From Tsukamurella sputi (GTDB lineage Bacteria; Actinomycetota; Actinomycetes; Mycobacteriales; Mycobacteriaceae), in NCBI RefSeq assembly GCF_007858445.1, contig NZ_VIGV01000001.1, positions 682,001 through 746,000 of the forward strand: a DNA stretch of 64,000 bases, read 5' to 3'. Position 1 is the first letter of the stretch. The number at the start of each line of letters is the position of its first letter. The translations under genes and the position numbers were made by a program. Shown here in pieces: positions 27,018 to 35,558 of the stretch. A model generated the notes under the pieces. It was not told where the DNA came from. It saw only the letters and a program-made list of their open reading frames with translations, and ran no database searches.

Positions 27018-28397
27018 TCAGGAGTGGACGCGGTCCGTACCGTCGAGTCGGCCCGCGACCTCCTCGGCGGCACGGATCCCCGTAAGGACCGCACCGTTCA
27101 GGGTTCCCGCCCACTCGCCGGCGGTTTCGCTCCCCGCCCAGTGGATGCGCTCGAAGGGCTCGGCGAGCGCGGGTCCGTAGCTGGTGGTCGCGAAGGGGCC
27201 CACGGACGGGTTCGGGCCTCCCGGCGCGAAGGTCTCGGTGCCCCAGCAGTGATCGATGTAGTCGATGGGGTGCGCGGCCTGTTCGCCGTACAACCGCACC
27301 AGTTCATCGAGCACACGACTCCGGCGGTCCTCGGCGTTGAAGCCGTCGTACTTCCGGGGATCGCAGAACGCCATGAGGATGCCCGGCCCGTCCGGTTCGG
27401 GCGAGACGTCGAAGGTGATGAAGACGGCGCCGGTGTCGATGATCGCCTCGCCAGACAACTGCTGATCCCGCCAGAAGGGCCTCTCGAAGGCGACGAACGC
27501 CTTGCTGAGCGTCCCCATCGGCCAGGTGTGGACGAGCCCCACGGCCCGGTCCGGCAGCGTGGGCCGGAAGTCGATGTCCGCGCGGTGTGCGGGGGTGGTC
27601 GTCGAGATCGCGTAGCGTCCACGCACCACACCCCGATCGGTGTGCACCTCGACCTCGTCGCCGGACTGCGTGATGCTCCGGACCGCCGCGTTCAGGACGA
27701 CGCGATCACCGAGCTTCTCCGCCAGCCGAACGGCGATCCCCTGGAAGCCGCCGACGATCCGATCCTGCTGCTGTCCTCCCTCTACGGAGAGCATGTGCAG
27801 AAGCCCGCCCGCTGCCCGCAGATAGCGGAGGGCGTGCAGGAGCGAGACATCGCTCGTCCCAGATCCCCACTGCACCTTCGCAACGACGGCCATGAGCTCG
27901 CGCGTGCTGATCACGGCCCCGTTCTCATCGAGCCATTCCCCGAACGAGATCGCGTCGAGCTCCGCTGCGCCGGGTGACGACCACGCCGCCTCGACATCGA
28001 TCGTCGCGAGGAGTTCTTCGAGACGTCCTTGAATGCGGAACAGGTCGTCGACATCGACCGGGCCGCCGACCGGAAGCGCCCCCTGGTAGGTCTGCCGCCG
28101 ACCCGCCATCCACAGCAGATTGTCGCCCTTGTCGTACTGCGGCGTGGTCGTACAGCCCAGCTCGCCGACGAGCGAGTGAACCGCGGTGTGGCGGTCGGCG
28201 ACCCACGTCGCCCCGAGGTCCACGGTGACGCCGGCGACCTCACCCGAGTACGCCCGGCCTCCGACCCTGTCCCTGCCCTCCAGGACGAGAACGGTCGCGC
28301 CTCGCTCCACGAGCCGGTCCGCCGCGGTCAGACCCGCGAAGCCCGCCCCGATGACGACGACGTCCACTGCCGATCCGTCGATGTCCCTCTGTCCCAT
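27018..28397 (-). CDS. Flavin-containing monoamine oxidase
   Basis: A 459-residue amine oxidase. The FAD Rossmann motif is VVVIGAGFAGLTAADRL at the N-terminus, followed by GRDRVGGRAYSG and LGATWVADRHTAV. The C-terminal flavin-contact segment is RIHWAGSETAGEWAGT and LNGAVLTGIRAAEEV. The position that carries the covalent-FAD Cys in animal MAO reads APGGPN here, so FAD is probably non-covalent, as in bacterial relatives. It oxidises an amine to an imine or aldehyde with H2O2 formation. It is convergent with the MFS gene at 25474 and downstream of the 28571 MFS gene, with a GTGCG palindrome in between. Confidence 0.9.
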   Translation of the reverse strand: MGQRDIDGSAVDVVVIGAGFAGLTAADRLVERGATVLVLEGRDRVGGRAYSGEVAGVTVDLGATWVADRHTAVHSLVGELGCTTTPQYDKGDNLLWMAGRRQTYQGALPVGGPVDVDDLFRIQGRLEELLATIDVEAAWSSPGAAELDAISFGEWLDENGAVISTRELMAVVAKVQWGSGTSDVSLLHALRYLRAAGGLLHMLSVEGGQQQDRIVGGFQGIAVRLAEKLGDRVVLNAAVRSITQSGDEVEVHTDRGVVRGRYAISTTTPAHRADIDFRPTLPDRAVGLVHTWPMGTLSKAFVAFERPFWRDQQLSGEAIIDTGAVFITFDVSPEPDGPGILMAFCDPRKYDGFNAEDRRSRVLDELVRLYGEQAAHPIDYIDHCWGTETFAPGGPNPSVGPFATTSYGPALAEPFERIHWAGSETAGEWAGTLNGAVLTGIRAAEEVAGRLDGTDRVHS

Positions 28398-28529
28398 GGT
28401 GCCCGCCCTTCCGTACTGCCTGTCATGTCAGTTCTGCTCCGTGCGTCCGTTCGGAGCAGATGCAGCCAGGATGGCGGCGGATACATTTCGTAAGCCACCG
28501 CAATTCTGAGCGCCTTGTCGGCACACTCG

Positions 28530-28542
28530 GTGCGAATCGCAC
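28530..28542. promoter_or_regulatory. GTGCG-N3-CGCAC palindrome upstream of the amine oxidase
   Basis: GTGCG-AAT-CGCAC is a perfect 5-3-5 inverted repeat, 133 bp upstream of the amine-oxidase start and 29 bp beyond the stop of the preceding MFS gene. It implies the oxidase has its own promoter and does not rely only on read-through. Confidence 0.55.
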
Positions 28543-28570
28543 AGGACCACGTGGCAGGGGGCTGCGGGAG

Positions 28571-29917
28571 TCACCCGGCGGTGACGGCGAGATCTCCGTT
28601 CAGACCGGCGTCCGTTCCGCTCGTTCCCGCACCGCGCGATTCCAGGGCGTCGAACCGTCGGAGAGCCGGCAGCGCGAGGGCAGTCGCCCCGGCGAGGGCC
28701 AGGAAGGCGATCGCCGGATGACCGACGAGCAAGCTGATCACCGTGGCGACGATGACTCCGCCCAGATTGCCCGCCATCCAGATCAACCCGGCCGCCGTGC
28801 TCTCCGCATCTACGGCGTGACGCTCGCTCAGCGACAGCACGATGGGGAGAGCCGGAAGGAGCACGAAGCCCACTCCGATGAGCGTCACGTAGGCCATTGC
28901 CGTGCTCGGCACCAGGGCGAGATGGAGGCACGCACCGGCGGTGATCACGATGCCGACCGCCATCACCTTCACCTCGCTGCGGTGGCGTTCGGCCCAGACC
29001 GGCACGATGGCGCTGCCGACAACGCCTGCGATCATCGTGAACGAGAGGATGAGACCTGCGCTGGACTCGGAGATTCCGGCGGGTTCCAGCAACGGCTGGA
29101 CGTAGGTCGCGAGCGCCAGGAACGTCCCCATCGGGATGGCGACGACAGCGCACAGCCGACGCAGGTAGCGGTTGCGCAACGCCGACCGGAAGGCCCTGAG
29201 GCCGCCGGTCGAGGGCACCGCCTCGTCGCCACCCAGGGGCTTGAAGAAGTGGACTGCCAGGACGAGTGCGCCGGCCGCGTCCATCGCGATCAGAGCGGAG
29301 ACGAGGGTGATGGTGTGGACGTGGGTCACGCCGGGTAGGAACGCCCCCAGCAGGTATCCGACGACCATTCCCAGGAAGGTGGCCGCCGAAGCGAGGGCGA
29401 TCCCCGTCGTCCGATCCTTGGCAGCGAGGTAGGCCACGGCGAGCCTGGGAATGGCATTGAGGATGAAGGGCTGCCCGACCGCCGCGATGACCTGCCCGAC
29501 CATGGTCCACGTGTAGTCGTCGGCGACCAGCCGGACGAACGCGCCTGCCGCGGTGAGCATCGCGCCGAGCACCAGCGCCCGCCGGAACCAGCGGTCGAGC
29601 GCGAGTCCGGCGGGGATCGCGAGGAGGAAGAAGACGAGCGGGAAGACCTGGGACAGCCAGCCCACCGACGCCACCGACACGCCGAAGTGGCGCGCGGCGT
29701 CGTTCGTCACCGGAGCGTAGTTCACGACGAGCACCTGGGTCGCGGCTACGAGGAGCCCGAACGCGATGATGACGAGCCAGCGACTCTTCTGCGGAACGGC
29801 CGTCGGCCGCGCCCCGGCCCTTGCCTGCGCGGCACGCACCCGCCGCCCGGGTGGGGTCGCTCCGGGCATTCGGACCGGCGTGGAGCCCGACGGCTGCTGC
29901 GCTGTCGACACGTTCAT
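28571..29917 (-). CDS. MFS transporter
   Basis: A 448-residue, 12-TM major facilitator with an N-terminal cytoplasmic leader rich in Arg and Pro. Helix 1 reads WLVIIAFGLLVAATQVLVV. The loop-2/3 signature is relaxed to IPAGLALDRWFRRALVLG. The start is an ATG that overlaps the stop of the upstream 7-TM gene in an ATGA junction, so the two are translationally coupled. It does not closely resemble the two symporter-like MFS proteins of the cluster. Direction and substrate are unknown. Confidence 0.87.
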   Translation of the reverse strand: MNVSTAQQPSGSTPVRMPGATPPGRRVRAAQARAGARPTAVPQKSRWLVIIAFGLLVAATQVLVVNYAPVTNDAARHFGVSVASVGWLSQVFPLVFFLLAIPAGLALDRWFRRALVLGAMLTAAGAFVRLVADDYTWTMVGQVIAAVGQPFILNAIPRLAVAYLAAKDRTTGIALASAATFLGMVVGYLLGAFLPGVTHVHTITLVSALIAMDAAGALVLAVHFFKPLGGDEAVPSTGGLRAFRSALRNRYLRRLCAVVAIPMGTFLALATYVQPLLEPAGISESSAGLILSFTMIAGVVGSAIVPVWAERHRSEVKVMAVGIVITAGACLHLALVPSTAMAYVTLIGVGFVLLPALPIVLSLSERHAVDAESTAAGLIWMAGNLGGVIVATVISLLVGHPAIAFLALAGATALALPALRRFDALESRGAGTSGTDAGLNGDLAVTAG

Positions 29918-30597
29918 GCGACGACCACCTTCAGCTCGCGTGCCGCCTGTTCCGCCGAGCTGTGGGCGTGCAGGGCCTTGTAGGAGAGGTAGTAGATCGC
30001 TCCCTGTGCGCCCCAGACCGTCAATGCCGCGGTGTAGAAGTACGTGCGGTTCGCGTCGTCGAAGGAGAAGGGGAAGAAGTCGTAGGTCAGGGCGATCCCC
30101 GTCGCCGCAGCAGTGACCAGCGCGGCCGCAATCGCCAGCCCGCGAGCACCGGCTTCCCACAGCCGCTTGGCGAAGTACGTGAGGAACGCGGTCGTGAGCA
30201 GGTTCATCACGAGGTAGAACGTCGCGACACCGACGTGGAGCTCGTCGTCGTGGAAGTGCCGGAGGAAGAACGCGGCGATGATCGTGATGCCGAACGCGGC
30301 GATCTCGACCCGCGTGGAAGGCCGGTAGCGATGCGTGACCGCCATGAGCCCCATCACGAGGATCACGGTGAAACCGAACGACCGCGAGAACGCGTCGAGG
30401 AAGAACGAGATCTGGAGGGGAGTCCCGCCGGTGCCGCCGAGCAACGACCCGACCAGGAAGTTCGTGGCCGATACTCCGACGACGAGTGATTCGATGCCGA
30501 TCAGGTAGTTGTCGTACTTGCGGATGAACTTCCAGCCGATGACGAAGCCGACGACGATCAACCAGACGTCCGACGCGAGGAATATGTAGTCCTTCAC
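29914..30597 (-). CDS. Unrecognised 7-TM membrane protein, paralogue 2
   Basis: A 227-residue membrane protein with about seven hydrophobic helices. It shares with 18041-18775 the block DAFSRSFG-x-TVILV-x-GLMAVTHRYRP and the general layout, so the two define one small family. The GTG start at 30597 follows AAAGGAGTCCCTACA. The open frame extends far upstream but only across intergenic and antisense DNA. It is coupled to the MFS transporter by a 4-bp overlap, whereas its paralogue is coupled to an esterase and a BVMO. A 12-9-12 inverted repeat lies 69 bp upstream. Function unknown. Confidence 0.8.
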   Translation of the reverse strand: MKDYIFLASDVWLIVVGFVIGWKFIRKYDNYLIGIESLVVGVSATNFLVGSLLGGTGGTPLQISFFLDAFSRSFGFTVILVMGLMAVTHRYRPSTRVEIAAFGITIIAAFFLRHFHDDELHVGVATFYLVMNLLTTAFLTYFAKRLWEAGARGLAIAAALVTAAATGIALTYDFFPFSFDDANRTYFYTAALTVWGAQGAIYYLSYKALHAHSSAEQAARELKVVVA

Positions 30598-30665
30598 TGT
30601 AGGGACTCCTTTCGTGTTTCCCGGACCACACTGTCGTCTTACCGTGACCACAATCACAGCAACAG

Positions 30666-30698
30666 TTCGCACCGAATTTCCATCCGATTCGGTGCGAA
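30666..30698. promoter_or_regulatory. Long inverted repeat upstream of the 7TM-MFS operon
   Basis: Arms TTCGCACCGAAT (30666-30677) and ATTCGGTGCGAA (30687-30698) are perfect over 12 bp with a 9-bp spacer. Each arm contains GGTGCGAA, half of the GTGCG-N3-CGCAC palindrome found elsewhere, so the same regulator may bind two half-sites here. A role as an RNA hairpin cannot be excluded. Confidence 0.6.
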
Positions 30699-30816
30699 GC
30701 GCCGCAGCTGCCCACGTCGCACAAGGAGCCCGACTCGTCATCGACAGTCGCACGTGACCTGTTCCGCCGGAATCGAATCCGACATAGCGGGCCTTTGAGA
30801 CCGTTCGACACACGAA

Positions 30817-30845
30817 CGGCCGGGATGCAGAGCGCATCCCGGCCG
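30817..30845 (-). terminator. Hairpin terminator of the PhyH-RidA-MFS-PhyH operon
   Basis: A 12-bp perfect stem (30817-30828 with 30834-30845, arm CGGCCGGGATGC) and a 5-nt loop lie 31 bp past the stop of the last gene of the operon. It separates that operon from the 7TM-MFS operon. Confidence 0.7.
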
Positions 30846-30875
30846 CAACGATCTCCGCCGCCCCAGCCTCTCTAC

Positions 30876-31736
30876 CTACAGCCCGAGGTGATCCGCCAGC
30901 TCCCGGTAGTCGACCTGCCACAGCCCCGGCGAGCCTGTCGGGTACTGCGAGCGGAAGCCGAGGATCCGCTGCACCCGCTCGGGCAAGGTCGTGACCACCT
31001 CGCGGTCGACGAGGAAGGGGTAGGCCTCCTCCCCCGTCAGGAAGCCGGGGTTGAAGGCGAAGGACACCGCGCGGCGGTACTCGTCCGTCGTGACGTTCGC
31101 GCCGCCGCTGTGCACAGTCCTCCCGCTGATGAACAGCGCGTCGCCGGCGTTCATGATCGCGGGGATCGTCTGCTCCGGGGAGCCGTAGTCCGTGAAGTCG
31201 GGCCACCGGTTGCTGCCCGGTATCACGCGGGTCGCCCCGTTCTCCTCGGTGAAATCGGTGAGTGCGATGAGGAAGTTGAGCGTCACCTCCGGGCCGGCCG
31301 GGCCCATCGCTACGAACGGGTACCAGTTGCCGAGGTCGCGATGCAGCCGCTGCGGCGCATTGCCGGGGCCGATCTCGATGACCTGGGCTGTGGTCATCCA
31401 GTAGGTGCCCGATTCCTCGAGGAACGTGGCATCGCACAGTGCGTGGACGAGATCGTGATCGATGATCTCCTCGCGGAAGACGGGGCTGTGGGTCACCAGG
31501 TTGGTCAGGCGCTTGGTGTTGGCGCCGTGGAACTCCTGCACGGCGGCGAGTTCGTGTGTGCTGCCGGCGGCCAGGGCCTGCAGCGGCGCCTCGATCTCGG
31601 CGTTGAACCGCGCGACCTGATCCGCGGTGAGGAGCCCCTCGATGATGACGCCGCCGTCACGCGCGACGATCTCCAGGATCTCGGCGACAGGGGTGGTGCG
31701 GGCGACCCGCTCAAGAGTCGCATCGACTGATGTCAT
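30876..31736 (-). CDS. PhyH-family Fe(II)/2-oxoglutarate dioxygenase, group A copy 3
   Basis: A 286-residue homologue of the 22954 and 42154 proteins, about 85% identical by eye and collinear over the full length. The iron ligands are conserved: LHRDLGNW supplies H-x-D, RTVHSGG the distal His, and YRRAVSF the 2-oxoglutarate Arg. Its DNA has diverged with ordinary codon usage, unlike the two identical copies, so it escaped the recent homogenisation. It is the last gene of the minus-strand operon that begins at 34678. Confidence 0.9.
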   Translation of the reverse strand: MTSVDATLERVARTTPVAEILEIVARDGGVIIEGLLTADQVARFNAEIEAPLQALAAGSTHELAAVQEFHGANTKRLTNLVTHSPVFREEIIDHDLVHALCDATFLEESGTYWMTTAQVIEIGPGNAPQRLHRDLGNWYPFVAMGPAGPEVTLNFLIALTDFTEENGATRVIPGSNRWPDFTDYGSPEQTIPAIMNAGDALFISGRTVHSGGANVTTDEYRRAVSFAFNPGFLTGEEAYPFLVDREVVTTLPERVQRILGFRSQYPTGSPGLWQVDYRELADHLGL

Positions 31737-31809
31737 GGTGTTCGTTCCTTCTCCGCCGGAAGGGTGAGTGCGACGGGGCCGCTCGGCGGACGCGACCCCG
31801 TGGCGAGTG

Positions 31810-33300
31810 TCATGCAGGGTTCGGAGCGGGTGCGGGCGTGCGGGTGGGTGCGGTACCGGATCGGAGGACCTGGTCGTGTGCGACCTCCTCGAGCGAGCGG
31901 TTGGCGGTCCTGGGGCCGAAGGCGACGACCACGAGCGCGGACACGATGTAGGCGGCCGCGGCGACGATGTAGACGCCCGCCCGGTCCCACCCGAAGAAGC
32001 CCTTCGGCGACGGGTAATACAGTGCCGTGTAGAGGATTCCGGTGACCATCGCCCCGAGGCGACCGATCCCGAAGATGATGCCGGACCCGAAGCCGCGGGC
32101 CTGCGTGGGGACGACCTCGGGGATGTATGCGTAGTATGTCGAGAACACCACGCCGGTGAGGATGAAGGCGACCGTCGCGCCGACGTTGTAGACCGTGATC
32201 CCGCCGAACGCCATGCAGAGGATCGCGGCCGCACCCGACAGCGATCCGAGGAGGATCACCGTCTTCCGCTCGAACCGGCCGATCAGGACGAACGTGAGCA
32301 CCGGCGTGATCACGTAGAGGCAGGACCAGATCAGATACGACATGTACGAGCTGTCGAGGGCGGCGGCCTCGTCCCGCCCCTCGGCGAGATGCATCGCGTA
32401 GAGGATGTCGACCACGAAGTTCTGATGCATATAGAGCCCCAGAGTCGCACCGAACCAACCGAATCCGACCACCGCGATGATCTTCAGCAGACCCCTGTCC
32501 GCCATCAGGCGGCGGAAGCTCATCTTCTCCTCGTGCACCTCGTCCGGCACCACGACCGGCGCCAGGGACTTTCCGCCCGCGAGCGCCTGTGCCTCCAGGC
32601 GTGCCACCACGCGCTCGGCCTCGTCGGTCCGGCCGTTCGCGATCAACCACCGCGGGGACTCGGGCATCAGCAGGCGCACCGCCGGTACCACCAGCAGGCC
32701 GGCCGCGCCGACCAGCGCCAGGATCCGCCACGCGCCGGGCGGGTTGTTGGGGAGGATGAACGCCGCCAAGCCCGCGAGGAACGGCGCGGTGGCCGTGAAC
32801 GAGATGGTCGACACCGCGACGAAGCGCCCCCGTCGAGCGGCCGGGAAGAGCTCAGCCATGTAGGTCACCAGCACCGAGGTCACCGCTTGCACACCGATGC
32901 CCGTGATGAACCGTGACACGAGGAGTGTTTCGTAGTGCGGCAGCGCCGCCGTCATCAGTGACGCGCACGAGTAGAGAACGGTTCCCCAGATGAGAACCGG
33001 TCGCCGGCCGAAGCGGTCGGCGAGGCGGCCACCGACGATGGCGCCCACGATCATGCCCGCGTAGAAGATCGAGAGCACGTTGCCCACCGCCTCCGGCGCG
33101 ACCCCCGTCTGCGGATCGCGTGGCAACTCGGTGGCGAGGGGGATGTTGAGGCCGTTGTCGTAGTACTCGATCATCATGTTGATCGCGATGAGCACGATCC
33201 ACACGATGTGCGAACGGACGACGGGGAGACGGTCCATACGGGCCAGGATCTCGCGACCGCGGCCGGTCTCGGACGGGGTCACTGCAAGGGAATCGGGCAT
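31810..33300 (-). CDS. MFS transporter, metabolite:H+ symporter type, copy 2
   Basis: A 496-residue, 12-TM transporter that is a close paralogue of 14148-15590, with only local differences throughout and a longer C-terminal tail rich in Pro and Thr. It has the same signatures GGRLADRFGRRPVLIWG and MPESPRWLIANGRTDEAERV. It lies between RidA and the third PhyH gene in one operon, so transporter and oxygenase are presumably used together. That both paralogues sit behind the same operator box suggests related substrates, possibly the oxidised and reduced forms of one compound (inference). Confidence 0.88.
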   Translation of the reverse strand: MPDSLAVTPSETGRGREILARMDRLPVVRSHIVWIVLIAINMMIEYYDNGLNIPLATELPRDPQTGVAPEAVGNVLSIFYAGMIVGAIVGGRLADRFGRRPVLIWGTVLYSCASLMTAALPHYETLLVSRFITGIGVQAVTSVLVTYMAELFPAARRGRFVAVSTISFTATAPFLAGLAAFILPNNPPGAWRILALVGAAGLLVVPAVRLLMPESPRWLIANGRTDEAERVVARLEAQALAGGKSLAPVVVPDEVHEEKMSFRRLMADRGLLKIIAVVGFGWFGATLGLYMHQNFVVDILYAMHLAEGRDEAAALDSSYMSYLIWSCLYVITPVLTFVLIGRFERKTVILLGSLSGAAAILCMAFGGITVYNVGATVAFILTGVVFSTYYAYIPEVVPTQARGFGSGIIFGIGRLGAMVTGILYTALYYPSPKGFFGWDRAGVYIVAAAAYIVSALVVVAFGPRTANRSLEEVAHDQVLRSGTAPTRTPAPAPNPA

Positions 33301-33409
33301 GACTGACTCACTTCGGAGGAGTGATTAGGGGCGGCCGGCGTCGACGACGCGAGCCGTGAGGCGTGGAGACGAGGCCGCAGCGGCGGCGCAAGGGAAGAGC
33401 GGTGGTGGA

Positions 33410-33814
33410 TCAGCCCGCGGTGATGTGTGCGACGGCGCGGATCTCCACGAGCAGCTCGGGCCGGGCGAGCTCGGTGACGCCGACGGCGCTCCAGCACGGG
33501 TAGGGCTCACGGATGAATTCATCCTTGACCGCCGAGAATACGGCGGAATCGCGCGCCAGGGCGGTATGGAAGGTCAGGAGTTCGACGATGTCGCCCATCG
33601 ACGCCCCCGCCGCCTCGAGCGCGGCCTTGACCCCTTCGAAGGCGAAGCGCGCCTGCGCCTCGATCCCCTCCGCCGGCAGGCTCGTCTCCGGATCGATCCC
33701 GACCTGGCCCGAGACCCAGACCAGATCGCCCACGCGGGTCGCGGTGGCGAAGTGCATCGCGTCGTAGTAGCGCTGCGCGCGGTCGCCGGGGTTGTGGATC
33801 TGACGTGTCGTCAT
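33410..33814 (-). CDS. RidA/YjgF-family imine deaminase
   Basis: A 134-residue Rid-family protein. Typical stretches are VSGQVGIDPET, ARFAFEGVKAALEAAG and the C-terminal LLVEIRAVAHI, whose Arg matches the carboxylate-binding Arg of RidA enzymes. The family hydrolyses reactive enamines or imines, releasing ammonia. It lies 30 bp after a PhyH gene and before the MFS gene. A RidA placed directly behind an oxygenase suggests that the oxygenase or a partner oxidase makes an imine intermediate. Confidence 0.9.
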   Translation of the reverse strand: MTTRQIHNPGDRAQRYYDAMHFATATRVGDLVWVSGQVGIDPETSLPAEGIEAQARFAFEGVKAALEAAGASMGDIVELLTFHTALARDSAVFSAVKDEFIREPYPCWSAVGVTELARPELLVEIRAVAHITAG

Positions 33815-33844
33815 GGTGGTGTGGTCCTCTTTCGTCGGGTGCCG

Positions 33845-34678
33845 TCAGGCGATCTGCTGGAAGATCGGCGACCGGAAGGGATCGCCCTGGTTCAACTTCG
33901 CCATCTCGTCACGGAAGAGGAAGCCGTTGCGCGCGTACACCGGATTCGTCCGGGGCAGCTCACGGAAAGTCGAGTCGTCACCGAAGAAGCGCAACACCAG
34001 CGTGTGCCGATCCGGCGTCTGCTCGTCGACGTGCGCCCCGCCGTGGATCGACCTGGGGTGCAAGAAGACCACGTCGCCGGGATTGATCTCGTAGGAGACC
34101 AGATCCCAGGCGTTCGGATCCTCCTCCATGTCCTTGTCGATGTGCGGCAGCCGCGGCAGGATCCCGTCATCGTGCAGCGGCTCCGTCGGATCGTCCGGGT
34201 TGCGGAAGGTCGACCCGTCGTACTCGATGCCGTTCCAACTCCCCCGCACCACCTGCAACGAGTTCGCCGCCGGAATGTGCTCGAACGAGATCCACGCATT
34301 GCCCCAATGCGCACCCGCCCACGGCAGATTCGCCGTGTCCTGATGGAACGGCCCCCGGCCGCTCTTGCCACCCTCCTTCACGAAGATCTCCTCCGCGAAG
34401 TACCACACGTGCTCCGAACCCCACAGCTGCTGGAAGGTCTCCGCGAACGGGATCTTCTGCACGAGCGCATCGAGTTTCGGCTTCGCGTTCGGGTTGGCGT
34501 TGTCGATGTGCGTCGCGAGCGACGTGCCCTCGAGGGCCCGGAAGATGTTCGGCCCCGGGTTGGCCATGTTCCAGTCGAGAGCCTCACGGCACGCCGCCAG
34601 CTGCTCCTCGTCGAGGTAGTTGCGGATCACCGTGATTCCGTCCTCGCGGAACTGGCGAATGGTTTCCTGATCGATCAT
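33845..34678 (-). CDS. PhyH-family Fe(II)/2-oxoglutarate dioxygenase, group B copy 1
   Basis: A 277-residue dioxygenase of the phytanoyl-CoA/ectoine-hydroxylase-like group. The iron triad is H112-Q-D114 (GPFHQDTANL) and H212 (SIHGGAHV), with R230 as the likely 2-oxoglutarate ligand. It is clearly distinct from the group A enzymes but about 90% identical to 35559-36392. The ATG at 34678 follows GAAGGAGAGGACTCG. It leads the operon PhyH-RidA-MFS-PhyH behind the promoter at 34719-34747. Confidence 0.9.
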   Translation of the reverse strand: MIDQETIRQFREDGITVIRNYLDEEQLAACREALDWNMANPGPNIFRALEGTSLATHIDNANPNAKPKLDALVQKIPFAETFQQLWGSEHVWYFAEEIFVKEGGKSGRGPFHQDTANLPWAGAHWGNAWISFEHIPAANSLQVVRGSWNGIEYDGSTFRNPDDPTEPLHDDGILPRLPHIDKDMEEDPNAWDLVSYEINPGDVVFLHPRSIHGGAHVDEQTPDRHTLVLRFFGDDSTFRELPRTNPVYARNGFLFRDEMAKLNQGDPFRSPIFQQIA

Positions 34679-34718
34679 CGAGTCCTCTCCTTCACTGCGC
34701 TTCGGTGTGATGCAGGAC

Positions 34719-34747
34719 ACGCTAGCGGTCCGGCTTCTTTTGCGCAA
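34719..34747 (-). promoter_or_regulatory. Sigma-A-type promoter of the PhyH-RidA-MFS-PhyH operon
   Basis: Read on the minus strand, -35 TTGCGC (34742-34747) and -10 TAGCGT (34719-34724) are 17 bp apart. The start of transcription should fall near 34712, giving a leader of about 35 nt with the ribosome binding site. Confidence 0.7.
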
Positions 34748-34758
34748 CAGTTGTTATG
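34745..34758. promoter_or_regulatory. Operator-like box CATAACAACTGTTG, copy 2
   Basis: Identical to the boxes at 15742 and 36461 and at the same place, overlapping the -35 element. It lies between the PhyH operon and the end of the TetR gene. Confidence 0.7.
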
Positions 34759-34883
34759 AAAAATAGAAAAAGCATGCTGAACTGCATGGCAACGATTCGT
34801 ATGCACGGCGGTGCGGACAGCACCGACCGCACGCCCCAGCGTGGATCACTCAGGGGCGGTCGCTCGAGACGGGAAGCGGACGC

Positions 34884-35528
34884 CTACTCGGCGTCGACGG
34901 GGCGCAACAGGGTGTCGACGGCATCGAGCAGCTGCTCGACCTTCGCGGGCGTGAACCGGTCCGGCTCGATCGGGGCCAGCATCGCCCAGCCATCACCCAT
35001 CGCCGTGACATTGTCCGCCAGAACATCAGCGGGGACGTCGTCGCGAATCGTGCCGTGCCCCTGGCCCTCGCGGATCATGTCCGCAAGATCCGCCCGGAAC
35101 TTTCCGTACCGCTCCTGGACGATCGACGCGATTGCCGGCTCCTGCCACGCAGAAGTCACCAATTGACTCATCACGGGCCACTGTTCGCGGTTCGTCACCG
35201 TCAGTTCCAGCCAGCGCTCGAGCATCGCGCGCACTCCCGCGCGCTCCGTGCCCGGGTCGAGCAGAGTCGCGTACGAGTCGAATCGACGCTCGGCGATCGC
35301 GACCATCAGCTCGGTCTTGTTCTTGAAGTAGTAGGTCACCGCACCGGTGGTGCAGCCTGCAGCCTCGGCGACCTTCCGCAAGGAACAGGCACCGTAGCCG
35401 TCGCTGGCGATGATGGACGTCGCGGCGCGCAGCAACTCGGCCCGCCGCTCGGCGCGATCCCCCGGCGGGCGACCCCGTCGAGGGGTCGACTTGCGACCGC
35501 CGGAACCACCATCCACCACGACCGCCAC
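34884..35528 (-). CDS. TetR-family regulator, BetI-like
   Basis: A 214-residue repressor with a basic N-terminal arm. The helix-turn-helix region is ATSIIASDGYGACSLRKVAE followed by GCTTGAVTYYFKNKTELM. The C-terminal ligand domain resembles the BetI-type branch, whose founding member senses choline; that resemblance does not fix the ligand here. A GTG start lies 30 bp after the PhyH gene, so the regulator is in an operon with PhyH group B copy 2. As the only TetR inside the three-promoter CATAACAACTGTTG set, and transcribed from one of those promoters, it is the best candidate for autorepression and control of all three operons. Confidence 0.88.
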   Translation of the reverse strand: MAVVVDGGSGGRKSTPRRGRPPGDRAERRAELLRAATSIIASDGYGACSLRKVAEAAGCTTGAVTYYFKNKTELMVAIAERRFDSYATLLDPGTERAGVRAMLERWLELTVTNREQWPVMSQLVTSAWQEPAIASIVQERYGKFRADLADMIREGQGHGTIRDDVPADVLADNVTAMGDGWAMLAPIEPDRFTPAKVEQLLDAVDTLLRPVDAE

Positions 35529-35558
35529 GATACAGCCCCGTAGGGATCGACCCGGCCG

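Noticed and set aside
18041-30597. The 7-TM proteins as microbial rhodopsins
   Set aside because: The helix count fits, but the last helix has no Lys for retinal attachment and the usual proton-carrier motifs are missing.
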